Origin: Streptomyces sp. NBC_00376
Lineage (GTDB): Bacteria > Actinomycetota > Actinomycetes > Streptomycetales > Streptomycetaceae
Direction of reading: 5' to 3'
Assembly: GCF_036077095.1 (NCBI RefSeq)
Contig: NZ_CP107960.1
Location: 6,634,001-6,698,000, forward strand
DNA: 64,000 nucleotides
In this document: piece by piece, positions 8,782 to 17,542 of the stretch
Numbering within the stretch: the stretch's first letter is position 1
Layout: the number at the start of each line of letters is the position of its first letter
Translations under genes and position numbers: made by a program
Notes under the pieces: model-generated
Seen by the model: the letters and a program-made list of their open reading frames with translations, nothing else
Database searches by the model: none
Told to the model about the DNA's origin: nothing

Positions 8782-8828
8782 TTGACCTGCAGGAAACCAC
8801 GATGCCATAGTCCGTTCCCAAAGGAAAC
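8782..8828 (+). promoter_or_regulatory. Promoter and candidate HxlR operator of the MFS gene
   Basis: The -35 is TTGACC (8782-8787) and the -10 is CATAGT (8806-8811), with an 18-nt spacer. An inverted repeat TTCC-CAAA-GGAA (8815-8826) follows just downstream of the -10, where a bound regulator would block transcription. It sits between the fused HxlR regulator and the exporter. Assignment is inferred from position. Confidence 0.55.
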
Positions 8829-8849
8829 TCACTGGGGAGGGTGCTGGGG

Positions 8850-10079
8850 ATGAGCTTTTTCGGGGTCGTGCGGGACGTGCCGCGCACCGTGCGGCTGCTG
8901 GCCTTCGGTTCCTTTCTCAACGGGGTCGTCAGCTTCACCTTCATCTACCTCTTCGTCTATCTGACCGGCCCGCGCGGGCTGAGCGTCCCGCAGGCCGGAG
9001 TCGTCGCGGGCATCGGCGGTATCGGCCTGGTCGCGGGGAACTTCACCGGCGGCTGGTTCGGCGACCACTACGGCCACCGCCGGATGCTGCTGACCGGCGC
9101 CCTGGTCAGCGGGGCGGCGCTGGCCGCCCTGCCGGTCCTCCCGGTCGCGGCGATGTACGGGGTGCTGCCGCTCGCGCAGTACGCGGCGGGCGTCGTGCGC
9201 GCCGCCAACTCCGCGCTCGTCGCGGTCTCCGTCCCCGAGGGCGGCAGGCGCCAGAGCTTCGCCCTGGTTCGGGCCGCGGGCAACGCCGCGTTCGCCGTCG
9301 GCCCGCCGCTCGGCGCGCTGATCGCCGCCCACTTCTCGTACGGCTGGCTGTTCGTCGCCGACGGACTCGGGACCCTGCTCTTCGCCGGGTACGCGGCGGC
9401 GGTGCTCCCCGCACACGGCACCGCGCACGCCCGGCCGGACCGTGACCCCGGCGCGCCGGGCCTCTGGCGGGAGCTGCGGGCCAGGCCCGCCGTGCTGGTC
9501 CTGCTCGCCGCGATCCTCTGCGTCGACCTCGTCTACCGGCAGCAGTACTCGACCCTGCCCGTCTTCCTCGCCGAACACGGCCACGGCGACCAGTTCTACG
9601 GCTGGCTGCTGGCCGTCAACGGCGGGCTCATCCTCCTGCTGGAACTCCCCGCCGCCCACGTGCTGCGCCGCCGGGCGCCGCTGTCCATCGTGGGCACCGG
9701 GCTGCTGCTGGTGGGGCTGGGCTACACGGTGCTGATCCCCGGCGCCGGAGCGCTGTTCGCCGTCACCATGATGGCGTCGCTGACCGCCGGCGAGATCCTC
9801 TACAAGACCACCGCGACGGCGTACGTCGCCGACCAGGCCCCGGACCACGCGCAGGGCCGCTTCCAGAGCCTGTACGCGGGTGCCTCCATCAGCGGCCAGG
9901 TACTGGCGCCGCCGCTCGGCGGTGCGCTCTACGCCCACGCGCCCGGACTGCTCTGGCCCGCCTGCGCGGTGCTGGCCTGCGGCGCGGGGGCGGCGGTGCT
10001 GGCGGCGCGGCGGCTGCGGGGACCGGTGCGCGAGGCGGCCGTCGTACCGGTGCCCGAACGGCAGACACAGCCCGGCTGA
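8850..10079 (+). CDS. MFS transporter (probable drug exporter)
   Basis: A 409-aa major facilitator with about 12 hydrophobic helices and the loop 2-3 motif [17 protein letters not shown] 8850 is preferred because GGGGAGG lies 9 nt upstream; GTG 8841 directly abuts it. The substrate is unknown. The divergent HxlR-Prx regulator suggests induction by redox-active or electrophilic compounds. Confidence 0.88.
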   Translation: MSFFGVVRDVPRTVRLLAFGSFLNGVVSFTFIYLFVYLTGPRGLSVPQAGVVAGIGGIGLVAGNFTGGWFGDHYGHRRMLLTGALVSGAALAALPVLPVAAMYGVLPLAQYAAGVVRAANSALVAVSVPEGGRRQSFALVRAAGNAAFAVGPPLGALIAAHFSYGWLFVADGLGTLLFAGYAAAVLPAHGTAHARPDRDPGAPGLWRELRARPAVLVLLAAILCVDLVYRQQYSTLPVFLAEHGHGDQFYGWLLAVNGGLILLLELPAAHVLRRRAPLSIVGTGLLLVGLGYTVLIPGAGALFAVTMMASLTAGEILYKTTATAYVADQAPDHAQGRFQSLYAGASISGQVLAPPLGGALYAHAPGLLWPACAVLACGAGAAVLAARRLRGPVREAAVVPVPERQTQPG

Positions 10080-10082
10080 CCT

Positions 10083-10113
10083 GGCAGGTCCGGGCTCCCG
10101 GGCCGGACCTGCC
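10083..10113 (+). terminator. Hairpin after the MFS gene
   Basis: Perfect 11-bp stem (10083-10093 with 10103-10113) and a 9-nt loop, 3 nt after the MFS stop. There is no U tract, which is common for Streptomyces terminators. Confidence 0.6.
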
Positions 10114-10167
10114 CATCCGGCGAGACCGGTTGGCCCCGGTGGTGCCTCGCCGGTTAGGTTTCGTGTC

Positions 10168-11157
10168 ATGACCGACACGACTCCTGCTCGCACCACCGGC
10201 GCCGTCGCCGCCGGCCTCGCCACCATCGCCGGCGACGGTTCCGTTCTCGACACCTGGTTCCCCGCCCCCGAGCTCACCGCCGAGCCGGGCCCGGCCGGAA
10301 CCGAACGGCTCACCCCCGACCAGGCCGTCAACCTCCTCGGTGAGGGCGCCGGCAAGGCCATCGGCGTGGACGCCCGCCGCGGTGTCGAGGTCGTCGCCGT
10401 ACGTACGGTCATCGCCTCGCTCGACGACAAGCCGCTGGACGCCCACGACGCGTACCTGCGCCTGCACCTCCTCTCGCACCGCCTCGTCCAGCCGCACGGC
10501 CAGAACCTGGACGGGCTTTTCGGCCTCCTCACCAACGTCGCCTGGACCTCGCTCGGCCCGGTCGCCGTCGACGACGTGGAGAGGGTGCGGCTGAACGCCC
10601 GCGCCGAGGGCCTGCACCTCCAGGTCACCTCGGTCGACAAGTTCCCCCGGATGACGGACTACGTCGCTCCGAAGGGCGTCCGGATCGCCGACGCCGACCG
10701 GGTCAGGCTCGGCGCGCACCTCGCCGCCGGCACGACCGTCATGCACGAGGGCTTCGTCAACTTCAACGCCGGCACCCTCGGGACGTCGATGGTCGAGGGC
10801 CGCATCTCCGCCGGTGTCGTCGTCGGCAACGGCTCCGACATCGGAGGGGGCGCCTCCACCATGGGCACCCTCTCCGGCGGTGGCAAGGAGCGCATCGTCA
10901 TCGGCGAGCGCTGCCTGATCGGCGCCGAGGCCGGTGTCGGGATCGCGCTCGGCGACGAGTGCGTCGTCGAGGCCGGGCTCTACGTCACGGCCGGTACCCG
11001 CATCACGCTGCCGGACGGCCAGATCGTCAAGGCCCGTGAGCTCTCCGGCGCCTCGAACATCCTCTTCCGCCGCAACTCGGTCACCGGCGCCGTCGAGGCC
11101 CGCCCGAACAACGCGGTCTGGGACGGCCTCAACGACGTCCTGCACAGCCACAACTGA
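10168..11157 (+). CDS. dapD: Tetrahydrodipicolinate N-succinyltransferase DapD
   Basis: A 329-aa actinobacterial-type DapD. The C-terminal half is a left-handed beta-helix of hexapeptide repeats ([34 protein letters not shown]). It makes N-succinyl-2-amino-6-ketopimelate from tetrahydrodipicolinate and succinyl-CoA, in the lysine/meso-diaminopimelate pathway. A -10-like TAGGTT (10155-10160) lies 7 nt before the ATG and no Shine-Dalgarno is visible, so the mRNA is probably leaderless. It faces a dapA paralogue across a 12-nt gap. Confidence 0.95.
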   Translation: MTDTTPARTTGAVAAGLATIAGDGSVLDTWFPAPELTAEPGPAGTERLTPDQAVNLLGEGAGKAIGVDARRGVEVVAVRTVIASLDDKPLDAHDAYLRLHLLSHRLVQPHGQNLDGLFGLLTNVAWTSLGPVAVDDVERVRLNARAEGLHLQVTSVDKFPRMTDYVAPKGVRIADADRVRLGAHLAAGTTVMHEGFVNFNAGTLGTSMVEGRISAGVVVGNGSDIGGGASTMGTLSGGGKERIVIGERCLIGAEAGVGIALGDECVVEAGLYVTAGTRITLPDGQIVKARELSGASNILFRRNSVTGAVEARPNNAVWDGLNDVLHSHN

Positions 11158-11171
11158 GGCCGCCCGGCCTC
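11156..11171. terminator. Compact bidirectional hairpin shared by dapD and dapA stops
   Basis: Inverted repeat GAGGCC-GCCC-GGCCTC whose arms overlap both stop codons (dapD TGA ends at 11157; dapA stop occupies 11170-11172). It probably terminates both convergent transcripts. Confidence 0.5.
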
Positions 11172-12054
11172 AATCGGTGGCGCGCAGCAGTTCCTCGTAA
11201 GCCCTCCGCAGCCCGTCGGTCGCTCCGCGTCCGGCGGGCTGCAGCGGTTCGCGGACCGGTCCGGCGCCGAGCAGCGCCTTGGCGGTGACCGTGCCGGGCA
11301 GCCCGGAGGCCATCATCGCCTCGGCGAGCGGGAGGACCAGGAGGTTGAGCCGGGCGGCCCGCGCGGTGTCCCCGGCGTCGAACGCGTCCAGGACCGCCCG
11401 CAGCGCACGGGGCGCCACATTGGCGACGGTGCTGACATAGCCCGCCGCGCCCACCGCGTACAGCGGCAGATTCAGCTCCTCGCAGCCCGAGTAGTACGCC
11501 AGCGAGGTCGCGCCGATCACCTTCGTGGAGCCCAGCAGGTCGTACGCGCAGTCCTTCACGGCCACGATGCGCGGGTGCTCCGCGAGCCGCAGCAGGGTCT
11601 CCGGCTCGATGCGGGTGCCGGTGCGGCCGGGGATGTCGTACAGCATCAGCGGGAGGCCGCTCGCGTCGGCGACACTCCGGAAATGCGCCTCGACGGCGGG
11701 CTGCGGCGGCCGGCTGTAGTACGGCGTCACCACCAACAGGCCGTCCGCGCCCGCCTGTTCGGCCTGCCGGGCGAGGGCGATGGTGTGCCGGGTGTCCGCG
11801 CTGCCGACCCCGGCGACGATCGGCACACCGTCGCCGACCGCCGCCCGGACCGCCCGCAGCAGCGCGGTCTTCTCGGCGTCGGTGGTGGTCGGGGACTCGC
11901 CGGTGGTGCCGCTGAGCACCAGTCCGTCGCAGCCGTCGGCGACCAGGGCGGCGGCATGCTTCCCGGCCGCGTCCGGATCCAGCTCGCCGGAGTCGGTGAA
12001 CGGCGTGATCATGGCGCAGAGCGCGCGTCTGAAGGGGGCCACTGGTGAGGTCAT
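11170..12054 (-). CDS. dapA: 4-hydroxy-tetrahydrodipicolinate synthase family protein (DapA)
   Basis: A 294-aa TIM-barrel lyase/synthase. It shows the pyruvate-binding GTTGES motif, the tyrosine of YDIPGRTG, and the Schiff-base lysine in IVAVKD followed by YYSGCEE. DapA condenses pyruvate with aspartate semialdehyde. Convergence with dapD supports a lysine/DAP role; a second DapA-like aldolase cannot be excluded, as actinomycetes often carry paralogues. ATG 12054 gives the family N-terminus (MTSPVAPFRRALCAMITPF). Upstream in-frame codons would add a non-homologous Pro/Arg-rich extension. Confidence 0.87.
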   Translation of the reverse strand: MTSPVAPFRRALCAMITPFTDSGELDPDAAGKHAAALVADGCDGLVLSGTTGESPTTTDAEKTALLRAVRAAVGDGVPIVAGVGSADTRHTIALARQAEQAGADGLLVVTPYYSRPPQPAVEAHFRSVADASGLPLMLYDIPGRTGTRIEPETLLRLAEHPRIVAVKDCAYDLLGSTKVIGATSLAYYSGCEELNLPLYAVGAAGYVSTVANVAPRALRAVLDAFDAGDTARAARLNLLVLPLAEAMMASGLPGTVTAKALLGAGPVREPLQPAGRGATDGLRRAYEELLRATD

Positions 12055-12201
12055 CCCCGAAGTGTCGGCCGACCGGACCGTGAAGGTCCACTTAGATCTG
12101 CTTGGGGTGAGCGGCAAGCAGGGCTGAACAGTCGCGGGTCCGTGCCCACGGGTCTGGCATGATCGAACGACTGTACGGCAGGCCGGGATCGGGGTGGGTG
12201 C

Positions 12202-12879
12202 GTGAGCATGCGAGGACTGACGTGGGCGGGGACCGGGAGACGGGGGCCGCTGGCGGCCGGGCTGCTGGCCGGGGTGCTGGGGCTGACGCTCTCCGGATGC
12301 GCCGGGTTCCTCGTGCCGGCGGGCGAGGGCGAGCCGGAGCCGACGCCCAGCGATCCGTACCGGGTGCACGCCGACAAGCTGCCGACGCCGTTCCCCAGCG
12401 TCTCCGTCGGGGTCTCCGACCGGCCGGGCGCGCAGGGGCCCGCCCCCACGCCCACCGTCCCGGCCGGCTGCCCGTCCTCCGGCGTCGTCGTCGACATGGG
12501 CGAGGTGGAGGCGGCGCTCGGCCACCGGGCCGTCGGACTCACCCTCACCAACTGCGGCAGCAAGCCGTACCGGGTCCACGGCTACCCGTCCGTCCGGGCC
12601 CTGGACGAGGCCGGTGACCCGCTGCCCGTCCCGGTGAACCCCGGCTCCTCCTACATGGGCACCGACCGGGGGCCGAAGGAGGTCATGCTGAAGCCGGGTC
12701 GGACCGTGCGCTCGCTCCTGGCCTGGGTCTCCACCCCGACCGGCGGCGACCTCATCGAGGGCGACGCCCTGGAGATCGCACCGGCCCCCGGACTGGAGGC
12801 GCGCACCTTCCCGCTCAAGGGCAGCGACGTCCGGCTGCTCGACGAGCTCAACATGACCGCCTGGCGGACCACCCCGTAG
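12202..12879 (+). CDS. DUF4232 lipoprotein
   Basis: A 225-aa probable lipoprotein. The signal peptide ends in the lipobox LTLSGC (Cys about residue 33), followed by a Pro/Thr-rich linker. A DUF4232-type beta domain starts near VVDMGEVEAALGHRAVGLTLTNCGSKPYRVHGYPS, with a conserved Cys pair (PAGCPSSG and TNCGSK). It would be anchored on the outer face of the membrane. GTG 12202 and ATG 12208 are both possible starts. Function unknown; gene stands alone. Confidence 0.85.
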   Translation: MSMRGLTWAGTGRRGPLAAGLLAGVLGLTLSGCAGFLVPAGEGEPEPTPSDPYRVHADKLPTPFPSVSVGVSDRPGAQGPAPTPTVPAGCPSSGVVVDMGEVEAALGHRAVGLTLTNCGSKPYRVHGYPSVRALDEAGDPLPVPVNPGSSYMGTDRGPKEVMLKPGRTVRSLLAWVSTPTGGDLIEGDALEIAPAPGLEARTFPLKGSDVRLLDELNMTAWRTTP

Positions 12880-12897
12880 CGGAGCGGCGGCGCGGGC

Positions 12898-13341
12898 TCA
12901 GAGGGCGAGCTTGAAGCCCTCGTGGCTGCGGGCGAAGCCCAGCGACTCGTAGAACCGGTGCGCGTCCGCACGCCGCTTGCCGCTGGTCAGCTGCATCAGC
13001 CCGCACCCGCGCAGCCGGGCCCGTTCCACCGCCTGCTTCATCAGCTCCCGGCCCAGCCCGCCGCCCCGCCGGTCGGCCCTGACCCGTACCGCCTCGATCA
13101 GCACTCGCTCCGCGCCGCCCCTGCCCAGCCCCGGTATGTACGTCGCCTGCGCACAGCCCAGCACGGTGTCGCCGTCCACCAGCACCAGCATCTCGTTGCG
13201 CGGGTCGCTCTCGATGGCGGCGAAGGCGCTCTCGTACGCGTCGTCGACCACGACCGAGGCCGGATCGACGACCCGTTCCTCGTCGGCGAGCAGGGCGAGG
13301 ACGGCGGGCAGGTCGGCGCGGGTGGCGGTGCGAAGGATCAT
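12898..13341 (-). CDS. GNAT-family N-acetyltransferase
   Basis: A 147-aa single GNAT domain. The acetyl-CoA loop motif A is RVRADRRGGGLGRELMKQAVERA, and the C-terminal motif B reads ADAHRFYESLGFARSHEGFKLAL. Substrate unknown. It is read in the same direction as the FemX-like gene upstream (67-nt gap) and may share its transcript. Confidence 0.9.
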   Translation of the reverse strand: MILRTATRADLPAVLALLADEERVVDPASVVVDDAYESAFAAIESDPRNEMLVLVDGDTVLGCAQATYIPGLGRGGAERVLIEAVRVRADRRGGGLGRELMKQAVERARLRGCGLMQLTSGKRRADAHRFYESLGFARSHEGFKLAL

Positions 13342-13408
13342 GTTCCGGAGTCTGGCACGGGCGCCGGAGCACCCGGCGCCCGGTGCACCGGGCGCCGGCC
13401 CGGCACGG

Positions 13409-14542
13409 TCAGCGGCGCGCCATGTAGAGGCTGAACGCCTTGTGGAGCACCTTGTTGAGCGGGTAGTCCCACTCGCCGATGTACTCGGCGGCCCGGCCGC
13501 CGGTACCGACCTTGAAGCGCAGCAGGCCCAGCAGATGGTTGCTCTCGTCCAGGGTGTCGGTGATGCCGCGCAGGTCGTAGACGGCCGCGCCCCGCTCGTG
13601 CGCGTCGCTCATCATCCGCCACTGGATGGCGTTGCTGGGCTGGACCTCGCGCTTGCGGCCGGTCGAGGCACCGTAGGAGTACCAGACGTGGTTCCCGACG
13701 GTCAGCATCGTCGCGGCGGAGAGCGTCTCGCCCTCGTACTGGGCGAGGTAGAGCCGCATCCGGTCCGGGTCCTCGGCCCGCAGCGCGGTCCACATCCGCT
13801 GGAAGTAGCCGAGCGGACGGGGGATGAAGCGGTCGCGCCCGGCCGTCTCGCGGTACAACTCGTAGAAGGCCGGGAGGTCCTCGTAGTCGCCCTCGACGAC
13901 CTTGACGCCCGCCTTCTCCGCCTTCTTGATGTTGCGCCGCCACTGCTGGTTCAGATTGCCCCGGATCTCCTCCAGCGACAGCCCGGCGAACGGGACCTGG
14001 AAGACGTACCGGGGCTGCCCCGCGCTGAAACCGTCCTCGCTCTCCTCCTCGCCGCGCCGCCAGCCCAGCCCGCTCAGCTGCTTCACGACCTCGTCGGCCC
14101 GCGGCTCCCGCGCGTCCGGCTCCACGTCGCGCAGGCGGCCGGCGGCCGGGTCGGCGATGGCGTCCTTCACCGTCCGGGCGTCCCAGCGCCGGGCGACCAC
14201 CGGCGGGCCCATCCGCACCGAGAACGCGCCCTGCGCCTTCAGATGCGCCAGCATCGGATCCAGCCACTCACGCAGACCGCCGTCGTGCCAGTCGATGACC
14301 GGACCCTCCGGCAGATAGGCCAGATAGCGTTTCACCCGGGGGATCGGCCGGTACAGGACGAGCCCGGCCCCGACGATCCGCTCCCGGCCCGCGCCGTCCC
14401 GGTCGAACCAGCCGATGCTCTCCGCACGCCAGTCGGGCTTCACGTCGCCCCACGACGGAACCTGCATATGGCTCACGGCCGGCCGGCTCGCGACGAACGC
14501 CAGATGCTCCTCGCGGCCGATCGTCCTGAGATGCGGTGCCAT
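13409..14542 (-). CDS. femX: FemX/FemAB-family peptidoglycan interpeptide-bridge ligase
   Basis: A 377-aa Fem transferase with two GNAT-like subdomains and a charged helical insertion (LNQQWRRNIKKAEKAGVKV). The C-terminal part has the family signature (YGASTGRKREVQPSNAIQWRMMSDAHERGA, LRFKVGTGG). Streptomyces FemX uses glycyl-tRNA to add the first glycine to the DAP residue of lipid II at the inner membrane face. ATG 14542 follows GGAG with a 6-nt spacer. The symbol rests on family resemblance. Confidence 0.87.
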   Translation of the reverse strand: MAPHLRTIGREEHLAFVASRPAVSHMQVPSWGDVKPDWRAESIGWFDRDGAGRERIVGAGLVLYRPIPRVKRYLAYLPEGPVIDWHDGGLREWLDPMLAHLKAQGAFSVRMGPPVVARRWDARTVKDAIADPAAGRLRDVEPDAREPRADEVVKQLSGLGWRRGEEESEDGFSAGQPRYVFQVPFAGLSLEEIRGNLNQQWRRNIKKAEKAGVKVVEGDYEDLPAFYELYRETAGRDRFIPRPLGYFQRMWTALRAEDPDRMRLYLAQYEGETLSAATMLTVGNHVWYSYGASTGRKREVQPSNAIQWRMMSDAHERGAAVYDLRGITDTLDESNHLLGLLRFKVGTGGRAAEYIGEWDYPLNKVLHKAFSLYMARR

Positions 14543-14599
14543 GCGGTACTCCGTTCGTTGTGCTGTCGGTGGGTCCGACGGTATCGACGGGGCGTGCTG

Positions 14600-14627
14600 T
14601 TGACCTCAAGCGAACTTGACGTATCAG
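14600..14627 (+). promoter_or_regulatory. Candidate promoter of the ABM-domain gene
   Basis: TTGACC (14600-14605) and TATCAG (14622-14627) with a 16-nt spacer, about 53 nt before ATG 14680, between divergent genes. Confidence 0.4.
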
Positions 14628-14679
14628 GGTGGTCCGCAACGGCGCGCCACCCCGGTGCGCCCGCCAGGGAGGTCCCGTC

Positions 14680-15393
14680 ATGAGCGTGCGATTCGAATCC
14701 GGTCCCGATCTTGCCCGTAACGATGCCGGACTCGTCAAGGCGAGCACCTGGGACGCAGGCACCCCGGAGCGCATGCGGCGGACGGTCGAGGCCATTCGCG
14801 AGGCGTGGGAGAGCCGGGACTGGCCGCATCCGGGACTTCTTTCGTACACCGTCCACGCCGGTGAGGACGGCAGGACCCTGTTCCACTACAGCCAGTGGAG
14901 TGGTGAACAGGCGTACCAGGACTTCTTCCGGCACGGCAGGGACGAGCGCAACGCTGACATCGACGCCGCCGTGCCGGGCATCCGGCGGCTCGGGCTGCAC
15001 ACCCTGGAGCTCTACCGTTCCACGCCGCCCCGGGAGGGCGACGGACGGGAGCCGGGCTGTGTCGTGATCGTCGACGTGGAGTTCGACGGCGCGGACAAGG
15101 CGCGGCAACGGGACTGGGTGGACACCGTGTTCGAGGCGCTGGGCACCGACCCGGCGCCCGCCCCGGGAGGCATCTCCGGCCACTTCCACGTGAGCACCGA
15201 CGGGACGCGGGTGCTCAACTACGCCGAATGGGAGAGCGCGGCCGCCCACATCGACGCGCTGGCCGCGCCCGGTGCCGGGATCGGGTCGGGCACGCCGCAG
15301 TGGGAACGGGTGCGGTCCTACCCGGGGGTGACCGGCGGCGGGGTGCACCGGTACACGCCCGCGCTCAGCATCCGGCCGAGCGCGGGCGCGTAG
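14680..15393 (+). CDS. Antibiotic biosynthesis monooxygenase (ABM)-domain protein
   Basis: A 237-aa cytosolic protein of two tandem ferredoxin-like ABM modules. The first shows PGLLSYTVHAGEDGRTLFHYSQWSGEQAYQDF, and the second GISGHFHVSTDGTRVLNYAEWESAAAH. ABM proteins include cofactor-free oxygenases, but this dimer-in-one-chain type is uncharacterised. The start is fixed by GGGAGG 8 nt upstream. Its 3' end is 5 nt from the convergent nuclease gene. Confidence 0.82.
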   Translation: MSVRFESGPDLARNDAGLVKASTWDAGTPERMRRTVEAIREAWESRDWPHPGLLSYTVHAGEDGRTLFHYSQWSGEQAYQDFFRHGRDERNADIDAAVPGIRRLGLHTLELYRSTPPREGDGREPGCVVIVDVEFDGADKARQRDWVDTVFEALGTDPAPAPGGISGHFHVSTDGTRVLNYAEWESAAAHIDALAAPGAGIGSGTPQWERVRSYPGVTGGGVHRYTPALSIRPSAGA

Positions 15394-15398
15394 GGCCG

Positions 15399-17255
15399 CT
15401 ACGGGCGGAAGCGGAGCACCTGCGGGTCGTGGTCGCTGTTCTGATCGGCGAACTCGGCGTTGATGTGCACGCTGTCGTACTGGAAGTCGTCGATCGACGG
15501 GCTGGTCAGGATCTGGTCGAGAACCTGGCTGTTGCCCTGGTAGACGTAGCTGTAACGCTCCGAGCGCGGCAGGGACTTGATCGCCGGGTACAGCGCGCCC
15601 CCGGCGGTCAGTGCCTCGGCCGTGCCGGAGAACTCGAAGTCGTTGATGTCACCGACGACCAGGACGTCCGCGTTCTTCTGGACGCTCAGCAGCTTCTTGA
15701 CGAAGGTGTTGACCACCGCGCCCTGCGCGTGCCGCTGGACCTCCGAGGAACGGGACGGCGGCTGGTGCTCCGAGAAGATGGACTCGTCGCCGCCCTTGGA
15801 CGCGAAGTGGTTGGCGACGACGAAGACCGTACGGCCGCGGAAGCTGAACTCTCCGACGAGCGGCTTGCGGCTGTTCTCCCACGCCGGGTTTGCCGGGTCG
15901 ATCCGGCCGGGGGAGAGCGTCAGGGCTGCGCGGCCCCGCTCCCGGGCGACATCGGTCGCCGTCGTCGCGTCGCCGCCGGCCCGGTCGGTGAACGAGACCC
16001 GCTCCGGGTTGAAGAGGAACACCTGACGGATGTTGCCGCCGGGCTCGCCGCCGTCCTTCTTGTCCTGCGGGTCGATGGAGCGCCAGTCGTACGCCGGACC
16101 GCCCGCCGCCACGATCGCGTCGGTGAACTTCTTCACCGTCGCGTCGGCGGCGACCGTGCCGTCGCTCTTCGCGCCGTTGTTGTCCTGGATCTCCTCCAGC
16201 GCCACGATGTCGGGCGAGGCGAGGTTGTCGACGACCGCGGCGGCGAGCGCGTCGAACTTCTCCTGCGGGTCGCCGGGGTCGAGGTTCTCGACGTTGTACG
16301 TCGCCACGGCCAGCTCGCCGCCGCGCTGCTTGCGGGTGGTCTCCCGGCGCAGGCCCTCGCCGGCGACGGTGCCCATGGTGCGGGCGGTCAGCGTGTAGCC
16401 GCCGTACTGGTTGAAGTCGAGCGGGCCCTCGGTCGTACCGGTCAGCACATCGCCCACGTCGGCCTTGGGGAAGGGCTGCTGGGCCAGCGGCACCAGCGAC
16501 TGGATCTGGATCCGTCCGGTGTTCTGCGAGCCGTACGAGCCGTAGACCGTGCCGCCGCGGCGGGCGTCGTTCTCGCGCGGCTTCACCGTCACCCACAGCT
16601 CGGCGTGCGCGTCGGTGGCGCCGACCACCCGCGAGGTGCCGACGCTGATGTTCATGCCTTCGACCGACTCGTAGTAGTCGAGGGCGTAGCGGGACGGCCG
16701 CAGGGTCAGCGCGTTGATGGAGCCGCCGGCGGCGGGGTCGCCCTCAGAGGTGTACCGGGAGGGGACCGAGCGCTCCGAGACCCGCACCGGCGCGGGCAGG
16801 GCGTTGCCGGAGGACACCACGGTGACGGTGGGCTTGCTGATCTCGGTCAGCGACTGGTTGCCGGAGTCGAGGCCGCCCGGGACGTACTCGGTGACCGTGC
16901 CGGAGACGGTGACCGCGTCACCGACCGCGACGGTGGGCGCGGAGCCGGTGTAGACGAAGACGCCCTCGCTGGTGGCGGGGTCGGCGTCGGGGTTCGGGTC
17001 CTGGAACCAGAAGCCCTTCGTACCGTACGTCCGCACACCCGTGACGATGCCCGCCACGTCGGCGACCTGCTGGCCGACGAGCGGGGATATCCGGGTGGAG
17101 CCCTGGATGTCGTGGATCCGGACCTGGCCGTCCACGGGCAGTTCGGCGGTGGAGGCGGACGCGGAGGTGGTCGCGGCACCGGCGAGCAGACCGGCGGCGA
17201 GGGCGGCGGTGACTACGGCGGAGACAGCGGTGGTTCTGGACGATGCGGCAGGCAT
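15399..17255 (-). CDS. Secreted endonuclease/exonuclease/phosphatase-family nuclease (ExeM/NucH type)
   Basis: A 618-aa exported protein. The signal peptide is ~35 residues ending near SASA-ST. An OB-fold-like segment follows (VADVAGIVTGVRTYGTKGFWFQDPNPDADPATSEG), then a C-terminal EEP nuclease domain with LAVATYNVENLDPGD, IVALEEIQDNNG (metal Glu), FVVANHFASKGGDE, VVGDINDFEFSGT and the terminal NSDHDPQV. These are the metal and catalytic residues of secreted DNases such as Shewanella ExeM. ATG 17255 is preceded by GGAG at 6 nt. A role in extracellular DNA or nucleotide scavenging is inferred. Confidence 0.92.
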   Translation of the reverse strand: MPAASSRTTAVSAVVTAALAAGLLAGAATTSASASTAELPVDGQVRIHDIQGSTRISPLVGQQVADVAGIVTGVRTYGTKGFWFQDPNPDADPATSEGVFVYTGSAPTVAVGDAVTVSGTVTEYVPGGLDSGNQSLTEISKPTVTVVSSGNALPAPVRVSERSVPSRYTSEGDPAAGGSINALTLRPSRYALDYYESVEGMNISVGTSRVVGATDAHAELWVTVKPRENDARRGGTVYGSYGSQNTGRIQIQSLVPLAQQPFPKADVGDVLTGTTEGPLDFNQYGGYTLTARTMGTVAGEGLRRETTRKQRGGELAVATYNVENLDPGDPQEKFDALAAAVVDNLASPDIVALEEIQDNNGAKSDGTVAADATVKKFTDAIVAAGGPAYDWRSIDPQDKKDGGEPGGNIRQVFLFNPERVSFTDRAGGDATTATDVARERGRAALTLSPGRIDPANPAWENSRKPLVGEFSFRGRTVFVVANHFASKGGDESIFSEHQPPSRSSEVQRHAQGAVVNTFVKKLLSVQKNADVLVVGDINDFEFSGTAEALTAGGALYPAIKSLPRSERYSYVYQGNSQVLDQILTSPSIDDFQYDSVHINAEFADQNSDHDPQVLRFRP

Positions 17256-17415
17256 CACGGGCTCCGGGGGTATCGAGGGTCGGGACGGAGATCTACGCGC
17301 GTCAATCTCTTGTGTGCGCAAGGGGGTTGTCAAGGTCTGCCGGGTGTACTGCCGCTGTCCGTTGCATGAACCGGGCGGCATGGGGCGAAATGCGTCTACG
17401 CTTGGGCCGCCCGAT

Positions 17416-17523
17416 CCGTACGTGCAGCATGCCCGGTCCGTACGTCCGGTACGCCCGGCCCGTATGTGCGGGCACCTGATCCGTACGTCCGGCACGTAGG
17501 TCCGGTCCGCCCGATCCGTACGT
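17416..17523. repeat. Array of CGTACG palindromes with ~22-bp period
   Basis: CCGTACGT occurs at 17416, 17438, 17481 and 17516, with a one-base variant (CCGTATGT) at 17460. The spacings 22, 22, 21 and 35 nt keep the first four on one helix face. Each core CGTACG is self-complementary, and most units carry GATC or GGTC in front. The array fills the divergent intergenic region, ending 20 nt before the 487-aa gene at 17543. A regulator-binding cluster is the simplest reading; the protein is unknown. The rest of 17256-17542 shows nothing I can name. Confidence 0.6.
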
Positions 17524-17542
17524 CCTCGAGGAGAACCACCTG

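Noticed and set aside
11170..12579. Extended 469-aa form of DapA
   Set aside because: Residues before ATG 12054 are Pro/Arg/Gly-rich, overlap the divergent lipoprotein gene and have no DapA homology.
15228..17369. 713-aa plus-strand ORF over the nuclease gene
   Set aside because: The minus-strand nuclease has catalytic motifs and a signal peptide; this frame is Arg/Val/Asp-rich without domains.
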